Translations under genes and position numbers: made by a program
Notes under the pieces: model-generated
Database searches by the model: none
Told to the model about the DNA's origin: nothing
The model's input: the letters and a program-made list of their open reading frames with translations, nothing else
Shown here: piece by piece, positions 33,300-42,400 of the stretch
Numbering within the stretch: the stretch's first letter is position 1
Layout: every line of letters starts with the position of its first letter
Assembly (NCBI RefSeq): GCF_003253745.1
Contig: NZ_MZXV01000040.1
Span: 213,264 to 277,263 of the forward strand
Source of the DNA: Mesorhizobium kowhaii
GTDB taxonomy: Bacteria; Pseudomonadota; Alphaproteobacteria; Rhizobiales; Rhizobiaceae
Length of the DNA stretch: 64,000 nucleotides
Direction of reading: 5' to 3'

Positions 33300-35285
33300 A
33301 TGCATGAACTCTGGCGTCGGTTCTGCCGCGACAAACGCGGCAACTATGCTCTTATGACGGTCGTTGCGATGGTTCCGCTGATGGGCGGCCTGGCGATGGC
33401 GGTCGACTTCACCGAGATGAACCGTGAAAAGCAGGCGGTGTTGAATGCGCTCGATGCCGCCAACTTCGCCACGGCGCGACGGTTGACGGAAGGTGCGACC
33501 GACGACCAGTTGAGAGCCTATGCGCTCGACTTCTTCAACGCCAACCTCAACAACGTCGATGCCGCCAATACGACGCTCAACGTCACCTTGCCGAGCAACA
33601 CCACCGGCGGCGGCTTGCTCAAGATGAGCGCGCGGCTTGACTACAAGCCCTATTTCTATCCTGCCTTCGGCCAGCTCGTCGGCAAATCCCAAACCGACGC
33701 GAACCAGAAGATCAGCTTCGACGTCACCTCGGAAGTGCGGTTGAAGAACACTCTGGAAGTTGCCCTGGTGCTCGACAATTCCGGATCGATGACCACCACC
33801 GGAACCGGCTCGGGGCAAAAGCGCATCGATCTTCTCAAAACTGCGGCCAAACAGCTGGTCGACACGCTGGCCCAGCAAGCGGCAATGATCAAGCAGGTCG
33901 ACAAGCCGGTGCAATTCGGCCTCGTGCCGTTTGCCGCCTCGGTCAATGTCGGTGCCAGCAACGGCAATGCATCCTGGATGGACACCGAAGGCCTGTCGCC
34001 GGTATCGAACGAGAACTTCGACTGGTCGACGCTGAACACGGCCGCCAAATACGCCCAGCAGACCAACGGCATCTGGTACAAGCGCGGCTCCGGATGGGGT
34101 GCCGATGAAGGCCAGATGTTGACCCGGTTTTCGCTCTACCACGACATTAAGGTTGTCACCAACCACGAGCGTGTCACCAACAGCAAGCGCGTGGTGTGCG
34201 ACGAGTACAACTCGAACAACACCTGCAAACGAAACCACGACGAGTATGACTACATCGATTCCTATGGCCCGTTCGCCAGTTGGCAGGGCTGTGTCGAGGC
34301 CCGCCCCTACCCCTACAATGTCAGCGACGCGCCGCCGTCCGGCGGCTCGGCGAACACCGGCATAGGGGTCGGCGATCCGGCAACGATGTTCGTGCCGATG
34401 TTCGCCCCGGACGAACCCGGCAACCATTGGAAGCTCACCCAGGATCCCGATGAGGCCATGCCGACAACCTATGGCGCTGTGAACAGCTGGTGGAATGACG
34501 ACCCGACGAGCAGCACCGGCCAATCCCGGCTGCGCAACATGGCCAAATATTTTCAGCCGCGGCCGATCGATGCGCCGGCGCTGCCGGCTGGCAACGGTCC
34601 GAACTACAGCTGCACCACCAACCCGATCACGCCATTGACCGATGTCAGCGTCGCCGACGGACTCACCTCGATCAAGGCCGCGATCGACCTGATGCAGCCG
34701 AATGGGGGCACCAGCGTTCCCGAGGGCATGGCCTGGGGCTGGCGGGTGGTTTCGAGCGGCGAGCCGTTCACGCAAGGACGCCCGGAAGCAGAACGAGGCA
34801 ACGACAAGGTCGTGATCGTGCTGACCGACGGCGCCAACACCTACTACACGCCTTCGTCGCTCGGCTACTCCGACCCTGCCGATTCGAAGTCGACCTATGC
34901 GTCCTATGGCTATCTCAACCCCGGCTACAACGGCACTTCGGTCGGCCGCCTGTTTCTGGGCACATCGAGCGCCATTGGCCAGTTGGACTATTCGAACGGC
35001 AATTACACAGGCGCACTCAACGAGCAGATGGCGACGCTTTGCAACAACGCCAAGGCCGCCAACATCATGGTGATGACGGTGGCGCTCGACCTGTCCACGA
35101 CCAAAACCGCCGATCAAGCGGCGATCGCGGCGCTGAAATCCTGCTCGTCGAACTCGCGCTTCCGCAAGGATCCGACGGACGCGAGCAAGCCGGCCAAGCT
35201 GTTCTGGAACGCCACCGGCGCCACCTTGTCGAACGATTTCAAGGAAATCGGCAACGAATTGTCGAACCTGCGCGTCGTCAGCTGA
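33300..35285 (+). CDS. Tad-type pilus-assembly protein with von Willebrand A domain (TadG-like)
   Basis: A 661-residue protein. Residues about 8-50 (RFCRDKRGNYALMTVVAMVPLMGGLAMAVDFTEMNREKQAVLNALDAANFATAR) are the TadE/TadG N-terminal helix of Flp-pilus minor proteins. A vWA domain begins near residue 155 with VALVLDNSGSM (MIDAS DxSxS). A large Asp/Asn/Tyr-rich insert follows, and the vWA fold resumes with DKVVIVLTDGANTYYTP. The protein is probably anchored in the inner membrane and exposed outside it. No tad secretion ATPase or pilin gene is in the window. A two-hairpin repeat follows the stop. Confidence 0.85.
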   Translation: MHELWRRFCRDKRGNYALMTVVAMVPLMGGLAMAVDFTEMNREKQAVLNALDAANFATARRLTEGATDDQLRAYALDFFNANLNNVDAANTTLNVTLPSNTTGGGLLKMSARLDYKPYFYPAFGQLVGKSQTDANQKISFDVTSEVRLKNTLEVALVLDNSGSMTTTGTGSGQKRIDLLKTAAKQLVDTLAQQAAMIKQVDKPVQFGLVPFAASVNVGASNGNASWMDTEGLSPVSNENFDWSTLNTAAKYAQQTNGIWYKRGSGWGADEGQMLTRFSLYHDIKVVTNHERVTNSKRVVCDEYNSNNTCKRNHDEYDYIDSYGPFASWQGCVEARPYPYNVSDAPPSGGSANTGIGVGDPATMFVPMFAPDEPGNHWKLTQDPDEAMPTTYGAVNSWWNDDPTSSTGQSRLRNMAKYFQPRPIDAPALPAGNGPNYSCTTNPITPLTDVSVADGLTSIKAAIDLMQPNGGTSVPEGMAWGWRVVSSGEPFTQGRPEAERGNDKVVIVLTDGANTYYTPSSLGYSDPADSKSTYASYGYLNPGYNGTSVGRLFLGTSSAIGQLDYSNGNYTGALNEQMATLCNNAKAANIMVMTVALDLSTTKTADQAAIAALKSCSSNSRFRKDPTDASKPAKLFWNATGATLSNDFKEIGNELSNLRVVS

Positions 35286-35295
35286 TCCGAAGGCA

Positions 35296-35397
35296 CTAAA
35301 GCGCGTCGCGTTTGAACGGATTCAGGCGACGCGCTTTAGGTCTTTGTTTTTATGCATGTCGTTCTCCCAAGACCGGGCCACTTTTGGGCGACATGCA
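35296..35397. repeat. Composite two-hairpin intergenic repeat, copy D
   Basis: Hairpin 1: CTAAAGCGCGTCGC (35296-35309) pairs perfectly with GCGACGCGCTTTAG (35326-35339). Spacer GTCTTTGTTTTTA. Hairpin 2: TGCATGTCG (35353-35361) pairs with CGACATGCA (35389-35397). It begins 11 nt after the TadG-like stop and may act as its terminator. Confidence 0.8.
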
Positions 35398-35517
35398 CTG
35401 GCAGCCCTCTGGCGCAACGGCTGGCGCGGCCATGCTCTTGCGGGCGCCTGCCGGTGCGGGCAGATATTGGCCGCTCGCTTTCCGCACATCCACAGCGGCG
35501 CGCAGGGGAACGAACAG

Positions 35518-36150
35518 ATGCCCGAAACCGCCAACCATCTCGCCTTCGCGCTGGTCTGCCTCGGCATGGTGCTGACGCCAGGCCCCAACATGATCTACCT
35601 GATCTCGCGTTCCCTGTCGCAAGGGCCAAAGGCGGGGCTAATCTCACTTGGTGGCGTGGCGCTCGGCTTTGTCTTCTATGTGCTGGCGGCGGCATTCGGC
35701 ATCACCGCGCTGCTGCTTGCCGTGCCCTATGCCTATGACGCGCTGCGCTTTGCCGGCGTGCTCTATCTCCTGTGGCTGGCCTGGCAAGCGGTGAAGCCGG
35801 GCGGACGCTCGCCATTCCAGGTGCGCGAATTGCCGAGGGACCGGCCGCGCAAGCTGTTCGCCATGGGCCTGATGACCAATCTGCTCAATCCGAAGGTGGC
35901 CGTGCTCTATCTGTCGCTGCTGCCGCAGTTCATCAGCCTGGACAAAGGCCATGTCCTGTCGCAGCTTCTGGTGCTCGGTGCGACGCAGATATCGATCAGC
36001 CTCAGCGTCAATGCCATCATCGCGGTGACGGCCGGTTCGATTGCCACTTTCCTCGCCGGACGGCCGCTGTGGCTGGTCATCCAGCGCTGGATGATGGGCA
36101 CGGTGCTGATGGCGCTCGCGCTGAAGATGGCTACCGACGCGCAGCGCTGA
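35518..36150 (+). CDS. LysE/RhtB family amino-acid exporter
   Basis: A 210-residue inner-membrane protein with six hydrophobic helices. The N-terminal family motif is CLGMVLTPGPNMIYLISRSLSQGPKAGLISLGGVALGF (residues about 13-50), and NLLNPKVAVLYLSLLPQFI lies near 125. LysE/RhtB proteins export amino acids or similar small metabolites. AGGGG lies 8-9 nt before the ATG. It appears to be a single-gene unit between a repeat element and the converging DUF2189 gene. Substrate unknown. Confidence 0.9.
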   Translation: MPETANHLAFALVCLGMVLTPGPNMIYLISRSLSQGPKAGLISLGGVALGFVFYVLAAAFGITALLLAVPYAYDALRFAGVLYLLWLAWQAVKPGGRSPFQVRELPRDRPRKLFAMGLMTNLLNPKVAVLYLSLLPQFISLDKGHVLSQLLVLGATQISISLSVNAIIAVTAGSIATFLAGRPLWLVIQRWMMGTVLMALALKMATDAQR

Positions 36151-36208
36151 GAGCAAAACTGCAAAGCAGCGGTCGCATCGGCTGTGTTGCCAGGATCTTA
36201 CGGCTTGC

Positions 36209-37033
36209 CTACATCGGCCGCCGGATTTGCTGCGCCCGCTCCGGCTCGACCACCTTGCGGTAGAGATGCCAGGTGGCATGGCCGAGCACCGGCATGACCA
36301 CTGCGAGCCCGGCAAACAGCGGGATCGAGCCGATCACCAGCAGCACGGCAACCAACAACCCCCACAGTGCCATCTGCAGCGGGTTTGCCATCACCGCGCG
36401 CGCCGAGGTCTCGATGGCCGAAACGGCGCCGACATCGCGGTCGAGCAGCAGTGGAAAGGCAACCACGGTGGTGGCGAGCACGACCACGGCGAAGACGAAA
36501 CCGGCGGCGTTGCCGGCGAGGATCAGCGTCCAGCCCTTGCCGGTCGTCAGCACCTCGCGGACAAAGCTGCCGATCGATGCCGGCGGCTGGTCGCCGAACA
36601 GACCGGTGTAGATCGACTGCGCGGTGTAGAGCCACAACAGGAACAGCGCCACCAGCATGATACCGATCACCGCGATCGACGGAATCGCTGGCGAGCGGCG
36701 CACGTCGAGAGCATGCCGCCAGGAAGTGTTCATGCCGAGCTCGCGCCGGCGGCTGATCTCGTAAAGACCGAGGGCGGCAAACGGACCGACCAGTGCGAAC
36801 CCCGACATCAGGGGATAGATGAGCTGGATGGCGTTGGCGCCGGACGTCCATCGCGTCAGGATCAGACCGACGACGGGGTAGATCAGGCACAGGAACACGT
36901 AGTGCGACGGTTTTGCCCAGAAATCCTCGGCGCCGAGGCGCAGCGCATCCCTGAGATCCGCCGTGGTGATACGGCGCACCGTGGGCTGCACGTGCATTCC
37001 GCGTGCGTCCGCCATGACATGAAAGCCGGCCAT
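36209..37033 (-). CDS. DUF2189 integral membrane protein
   Basis: A 274-residue protein with about six transmembrane helices, e.g. YVFLCLIYPVVGLILTRW, LIYPLMSGFALVGPFAALGLYEISRR (the DUF2189 core), and SIAVIGIMLVALFLLWLYTAQSIY. The N-terminal ~40 residues are cytoplasmic and basic (VQPTVRRITTADLRDALRLGAEDFWAKPSHY). DUF2189 has no established role; relatives sometimes sit near cytochrome-oxidase genes, but none are here. Confidence 0.85.
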   Translation of the reverse strand: MAGFHVMADARGMHVQPTVRRITTADLRDALRLGAEDFWAKPSHYVFLCLIYPVVGLILTRWTSGANAIQLIYPLMSGFALVGPFAALGLYEISRRRELGMNTSWRHALDVRRSPAIPSIAVIGIMLVALFLLWLYTAQSIYTGLFGDQPPASIGSFVREVLTTGKGWTLILAGNAAGFVFAVVVLATTVVAFPLLLDRDVGAVSAIETSARAVMANPLQMALWGLLVAVLLVIGSIPLFAGLAVVMPVLGHATWHLYRKVVEPERAQQIRRPM

Positions 37034-37334
37034 AACCTTCCTCCCGTGAGTCGGGGGCGGTCATCGCCTGGATGGCCGCCCGCAGCTGCCACTAGTAGAA
37101 CGAGAGTCACGATAACAGACTTGGCGCTGGTTGTCGCCGCGTCAGTGGCCTGGAGCAGTTCCTGGTTATGTTCATCCCTCCCTGGCGCCTCTCATATGGC
37201 CGTGCCTTGGCAGGCTTTCGTTTTTGGCCGACCATTGCGCTGCATTTTAGCATTTCGCATTTTAGCATTTACTGAAATGGCCCGTAGAGACCCCTGTCGT
37301 ATCGCTTGGGCTTTACAAGGTTTGGCGAGGGGCG
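37034..37334. other. Intergenic region with a tandem 14-bp AT-rich repeat
   Basis: About 300 bp between divergent genes. It contains GCATTTTAGCATTT twice (37242-37255 and 37257-37270, one base apart), an AT-rich stretch in otherwise GC-rich DNA. This is about 65-90 bp upstream of the Tad-like start and could be a regulator site or promoter element. Nothing else is clear. Confidence 0.6.
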
Positions 37335-38558
37335 ATGTTCGCATTGAAAGGCTTCTGGTCTTCGGAGCGCGGCAACTTTGCCATGGCGACCGTTGTAGCG
37401 ACGCTACCGATGATACTTGGTGTGGCCGGCGCCATTGATCTGGTCGGCACGAGCCATGACGCCGCGCAACTACAGAACTCCCTGGACGCGGCGGGGCTGG
37501 CCATCGGCACGAAGTTCTCTCCCGATATGACGGCTGACGATGTTCGTCAGTTTGGGCTGCAATTCTTCGCCGCAAACATGAGCGCGGCCGACCCGCAGGA
37601 ATATTCGGGCAGCGTCTCCGCTTTCGCGGCAACGGCCAGCGGCAGCCCAAGCGCCTACTTTATCTCGCTGTCGTCCAGTATAAGCCGCCCAAGCTTCATC
37701 GGTGACTCGGCCCCCTGGCAGGCCTACCGCACGGCCTCGGTCAAGATAAAACCTGGCGCGCAGGCCTGCGTGCTGGCGCTCGATCCGCATGCGTCCGCCG
37801 CCGTGAGCCTGCAAGGCTCGACCAATGTCTCGATGGACAGTTGCGTGATCGCGGCGAACTCGGACGCGTCCGATGCCGTCAATAGGGGCGGCTCCGCTCT
37901 GGTTTCAGCGGGCTGTGTCTCAACCGTCGGCGGCACCAGCGGGCTCTTGCCACCCAGCGCCAGTCTCACCTGCGGAACGCCGCACGAACATCAATACGCA
38001 TCTTTTGATCCACTGGCCGACGTCATTCCTCCCCCCTACACATTGTGTTTGCCGGTCCCGAACGGCAAAACCTACACGCTGTCGCCCGGCACTTACTGCG
38101 ACAAGACATTGTCGGGAAATATCACGCTCAATCCGGGCGTCTACATCATGCGCGGCACCACCATCAAGCCAGGGGGAAACGGCAGCCTGACTGGCCAGGG
38201 CGTGACTATATTCCTCATGGAAAGCGCGCAGATCTACATAAATGCCAATGAGACGGTGAACCTGTCCCCGCCGACCAGCGGCACTTATGCCGGCATCACT
38301 ATTTTTCAGGATCACGGGAATACGTCTGCCTTGACGTTGAACGGCGGCGCAAATTCCGTGCTCAGCGGTTTCATCTACGCGCCGGACGCGCCGATTTCCT
38401 ACGCCGGTAATTCTGATATGAGCGGCCAGGGCGACTGCCTCAGGCTTGTCGGCATGACGGTGCAGATGACCGGAAACTCATCCGTCAAGTCGGACTGCGC
38501 GGCGGCGCTTGGAAATCGCGCAATGTATGCCGACCGGATGATCACTCTGGTGAAATGA
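37335..38558 (+). CDS. Tad-type surface or pilus-associated protein without vWA domain
   Basis: A 407-residue protein starting with the Tad N-terminal helix: FWSSERGNFAMATVVATLPMILGVAGAIDLVGTSHDAAQLQNSLDAAGLAIG. The rest lacks a vWA domain and is rich in Gly, Ser, Thr and Asn with repeating short beta-strand units (LSGNITLNPGVYIMRGTTIKPGGNGSLTGQGVTIFLMESAQIYINANETVNL), suggesting a right-handed beta-helix. Six or more Cys residues suggest disulfides outside the cytoplasm. It parallels the vWA gene 2 kb upstream; both may be surface components. No dedicated secretion genes are near. Confidence 0.75.
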   Translation: MFALKGFWSSERGNFAMATVVATLPMILGVAGAIDLVGTSHDAAQLQNSLDAAGLAIGTKFSPDMTADDVRQFGLQFFAANMSAADPQEYSGSVSAFAATASGSPSAYFISLSSSISRPSFIGDSAPWQAYRTASVKIKPGAQACVLALDPHASAAVSLQGSTNVSMDSCVIAANSDASDAVNRGGSALVSAGCVSTVGGTSGLLPPSASLTCGTPHEHQYASFDPLADVIPPPYTLCLPVPNGKTYTLSPGTYCDKTLSGNITLNPGVYIMRGTTIKPGGNGSLTGQGVTIFLMESAQIYINANETVNLSPPTSGTYAGITIFQDHGNTSALTLNGGANSVLSGFIYAPDAPISYAGNSDMSGQGDCLRLVGMTVQMTGNSSVKSDCAAALGNRAMYADRMITLVK

Positions 38559-38736
38559 GAGACGCCTCCCACGTTTTGACCTGACGTCTCGGCGGCGCCG
38601 GCCGCTCAAACGGAAAGGCATCGATTGAACATCAGCGGCATAACCCAACCAACACAAGGGTTCCAATCGCTGTGCAGTTTCGCAATTTGACGGCCCTGCC
38701 CGGCAAAAGCCATGATCGCGACTATGTCAGGCAGGC

Positions 38737-39249
38737 ATGAGCGTTGCAAAAACCGAGAATCAACAAGCAAATTTGAACAGGCGTGTGCTGCTCAAGGCTG
38801 CCGGCCTCGTCGCGCTGGCTGGGCTGGCTGCTTGCGCCACCACGGTGCTGCCGACCGGCGAAGGCGCCGGGGTCTCCTCTTCCGCCACCAGCACATTGAC
38901 CAGTATCCGCGCTTCGGCGGGGCTGCCGCCATTGGTTACCGACCCACAGCTCGAGCAGGCCGCCCTGCAGCAGGCCGGCTATATGGCGCGGCGTGGCCGC
39001 ATGAGCCACACCACCGGCTGGGGCAAGGATTTTGCCTCGCGCGTCAAGGGCAATGGCATCGCAGGCGCGGCCGCCGAGAACATCGCCGAGGGCCGCTTCG
39101 ATCAGCAGAAACTGTTCGATATCTGGGTTCATTCACCTGGCCATCGCCGCAACATGCTCGACCCGCGCTTCACCCGCTTTGGCCTCGCCTACGTGCGCGA
39201 CGGCCGCGATAGCGCCCTGCGCTACTGGAGCCTTGTGCTCGGGAAATAG
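38737..39249 (+). CDS. CAP-domain (SCP/PR-1-like) lipoprotein
   Basis: A 170-residue exported protein. The N-terminus LNRRVLLKAAGLVALAGLAAC combines a twin-arginine motif with a lipobox Cys (residue 33), so it is probably a Tat-exported lipoprotein. The CAP domain follows: LTSIRASAGLPPLVTDPQLEQAALQQAGYMARRGRMSH, then AAAENIAEG, and WVHSPGHRRNMLDPRFTRFGLAYVRD, with the conserved His and Glu positions. Bacterial CAP proteins are poorly understood; some bind lipids or act in the envelope. Confidence 0.88.
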   Translation: MSVAKTENQQANLNRRVLLKAAGLVALAGLAACATTVLPTGEGAGVSSSATSTLTSIRASAGLPPLVTDPQLEQAALQQAGYMARRGRMSHTTGWGKDFASRVKGNGIAGAAAENIAEGRFDQQKLFDIWVHSPGHRRNMLDPRFTRFGLAYVRDGRDSALRYWSLVLGK

Positions 39250-39319
39250 GGAGCCGGCATGTCGTCATCGGCCGCTTGTCTTCTTCGTCAAGCTGCGTGG
39301 TAGGCCGACGGCTGATCCA

Positions 39320-42001
39320 TCAATCCTTGTGGTTGAGCAAATTTTCGATGTCCCGTGCGGAGACCGGTTTGCTGAAATGATAGCCCTGCATTTCATCGCA
39401 ATTGTTTTTGAGCAGGAAGGCGATTTGATCGTCGGTTTCGACGCCTTCGGCGATAACCCTCATGTTCAGCTTTTGACCCAACGAAATTACGGCGCTGGCA
39501 ACAGCCTGATCGTTTTCGTCTTCGGCGACGTCGTTGATGAAGGATTTATCGATCTTTAGTCGCGCAACCGGAAACGTCTTGAGTGCGCTGAGGCTTGAAT
39601 AGCCCGTCCCGAAATCGTCGATGGAGATCTGAACGCCCAGGCTTTGCAGTTCGTTCATCGTCGCGACCGCCAATTCTGTGTCTTGCATGATGAGGCTTTC
39701 GGTCAATTCCAGCTCAAGATAGCTTGCCTCCAGGCCACTGTCCCTGAGTGCATTGACGACACGTCCGACCAGGTTCTTTTCCTTGAATTGTCGTGCCGAC
39801 ACATTCACGCAAACGGTCATCGGCGGCAGACCCGCGTCCTGCCAGGCCTTGTTCTGTCGACAGGCTTCATGCAGAACCCAGTCGCCGATCGGCACGATCA
39901 AACCTGTCTCCTCGGCGGTCGGGATGAACGTCATCGGCGGTACCACGCCCAGTGTCGGATGGTTCCAGCGTATCAACGCTTCGACCGCAAAGACGCGCCC
40001 CGAGCGAAGATCGACCTGCGGCTGATAGAGCAGCACGAATTCCGAGCGGGCCACGGCATTTCGCAATTCCCCCTGAAGCACGAATTTTTCATGCGCCCTC
40101 GAGTTGAATTCGGGAGTGTAAAACTGGAAATTGTCGCGGCCGAGCTCTTTTGCGCGATACATGGCCGCATCGGCATTGGCCAGGAGTGCTTCCGGGCTCG
40201 CCCCATCGTTGGGGTAGTTTGCGATGCCGATGCTGGCCGTCGTCCTCAGGTGATGCTCTCCGATATGAACCGGCGCTGCAATCGCTGCCCGGATCATTTG
40301 CAAGGTCTCCGAAATGAGATCGACATTCGTAGGCTGGTCGAACAGAACGATGACAAATTCGTCGCCGCCAAGCCGCACGACGGTATCGGTCGCCCTTACG
40401 CATTCAACCATACGGCCGGCGACAGTCTTCAGCAGTTCGTCTCCGGCATTGTGGCCCAGCGTGTCATTGACGAGTTTGAAATTGTCCAGATCGATGAACA
40501 CCACTGTCACCCAGCGATCGTATCGCTGCGCGTACAAGATCGCTTGAGAAAGCCGGTCCTCCAGCAAGGCGCGATTGGGAAGCCCCGTCAGCACATCGTG
40601 ATTGGCCATGAAGTGGATCTGATCTTCAGCCAGTTTGCGCTCGATCGCGATCCCGGCGATGTGCGTCGTGAAGTCAATCAGCCGAGTCTCGGCCTCGATC
40701 GGTTCACGCACCGTCATCGAATACATCGCAAAGACACCCAACACGGCACCTTGATGCGACAGGATCGGGGTCGACCAGCACGAACGATAGCCGTAGGGCA
40801 CCACCAGCTCGCGGTAATCTTCCTAGAGGGGATCCTGCAGGATGTCGGCGACAATGACCGGCTCCCGCCGATAAACGGCGGTTCCACAGGACCCTACCTT
40901 GGGACCGATGGCGATCCCGTCGATGAGAACGGTATAGTCTTTCGCCAGGCTCGGCGCGGCGCCGTGCCGCAAATGGCTGCCGTCCTTGTCTAGCAGCAAG
41001 ACGGAACCGAATATCCCCGTCAGCTGAGATTCAACGAGGCACATGAGGCGGTCGAGCACATCTTCGAGCGGAGCGCTCGTCGCTATCATCTCCAGGATGT
41101 TCGCCTGCCCGTTTCGAAGGATGTCCGCCTGCTTGCGGACCGTGATGTCGTGGGCGATGCCAACCAGACCGAAGATATCATTCTGGACATTGCGCAACGG
41201 CACCTTCGTCGACGAGAGCCATTTGCCGGCGCCTGACGCATCGACAACAAACTCCTCCTCGTCGATCATCGGTTGTCCGCTATTGAGGACGTTCTGCTCG
41301 ATCAGGCAAAATTTCTGCGCAAGTTCGGGGGCATGGAGATCAAAATCGGTCAAACCGATCATGTCGCTTGTCTGCTCCCGGTCACTGTCGGACGCAAGGG
41401 CGCTGTTGACCACGACGAAGCGGCTTTCGGTGTCCTTGACCCACAGATAGGCGGGCACCCAGTCGATCAGTGTTTGCAGCGAAATGCGTTCGTCCGCAAT
41501 CAGACGATTCGCCGTGAGTTCCGTAATGTCCTCATGGGTGGCCACCCAACTGCCATCGGGCATAGGTTGGTGGCAGACCTGAATTGTCCGACCGTCGACA
41601 AGGTTGGCTGTCCAGACCCTCGAAGCCTTGCCCGAATTGACCGACCGGGCCAACGCGAGATAGGCGTCGGTAGCCATCGCAGATGTCCTGGCAGCGACGC
41701 GGCGTTCGATGATTTCGCTCAATATCAGGCCCGGCTGCAATTGCTCGGGCGCAATGCGGTAGATCTCCGCATAGCGACGGTTGGACAGGATCAGCCGTTC
41801 ATCGGCGTCGAAAAAGCAGATGCCTTGCGAGATGTTGTCGATCACCGTCTTGAATCGGAGCGCCTGCCCTTCGAGTCCGACGATCGTAGCCCGAAGCTCG
41901 TGCTCAAGGGTTTCGTAGGAAGCAGTCGCCAGTTTTGCCAGTACGGCCAGACCGTTCGACTCGGGCGCCTTGGTGGCCAGCCTGGATGATTTCGTGACCA
42001 A
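39320..42001 (-). pseudogene. PAS-PAS-GAF-GGDEF-EAL cyclic-di-GMP protein interrupted by an in-frame TAG
   Basis: Two frames, 40823-42001 (392 residues) and 39320-40804, lie in the same register with one stop, TAG at 40825-40823, between them. The first part has two PAS domains (FKTVIDNISQGICFFDADERLILSNRRYAEIYRI; LIDWVPAYLWVKDTESRFVVVNSALA) and half a GAF domain ending VGSCGTAVYRREPVIVADILQDPL. After the stop EDYRELVVPYGYRSCWSTPILSHQGAVLGVFAMY completes the GAF. Then come GGDEF (RLGGDEFVIVL) and EAL (VEALIRWNHP), both with intact signature residues. TAG sits where GAF relatives have Trp, so a TGG-to-TAG change is likely. As it stands the catalytic domains would only be made by readthrough or restart (GTG near 40804). 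Confidence 0.85.
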
Positions 42002-42400
42002 ACAGAGTTCCTCCGGTTTGGTGTCCGGAAAAAAATACCGCTCGCTTGCAAACGGAAAGTCTGCCCATAGTGTTACTGAAATACTAATAGCAGATGAACC
42101 AGATAGAAATCGGAGCCGTGGATCCTGGATACCTGATCAAAAAGGACTGTTCTCGAACCTATTTTGAGCTTCCAGGCTCAGTATTCTTCGATATCAGGAT
42201 GAATTCGGCCGACAATCGCCGCTACATGACCGTGCCTAGCCCTACTTGATTGTCGCCTTGAACTTCGGCGCCGAGCGCCTTTTCTCCTCGGTGCCGGAGT
42301 TTTCGAACCGCCCGAGATCGAACACCGGGAATGCAGGCTGCATGATCATGATCTCCAGACTGGTTGCCATGGAGACTTACAGCCTTGAGGGCGACGGCAT
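42002..42400. other. Gene-poor gap between the GGDEF-EAL and MFS genes
   Basis: About 400 bp. Base composition in the first half is more AT-rich than neighbours. A 51-codon plus-strand frame (42095-42250, MNQIEIGAVDPGYLIKKDC...) has no ribosome site and no recognised domain. On the minus strand there is a likely gene remnant (42243-42371, listed separately). I see no terminator. Confidence 0.4.
42243..42371 (-). pseudogene. Possible N-terminal remnant of an isopenicillin-N-synthase-like oxygenase
   Basis: A 42-residue frame contains MQPAFPVFDLGRFENSGTEEKRR, resembling the first strand (P-V-F/I-D-L-x-R-F) of 2-oxoglutarate/isopenicillin-N-synthase family oxygenases. Nothing downstream resembles the rest of such an enzyme, and the frame ends after a Lys-rich tail. 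The match is short, so chance is possible. Confidence 0.3.

Noticed and set aside
33267..35117. Minus-strand frame of 616 codons opposite the vWA gene
   Set aside because: The plus strand encodes a coherent TadG/vWA protein; the opposite frame has no recognisable domain.
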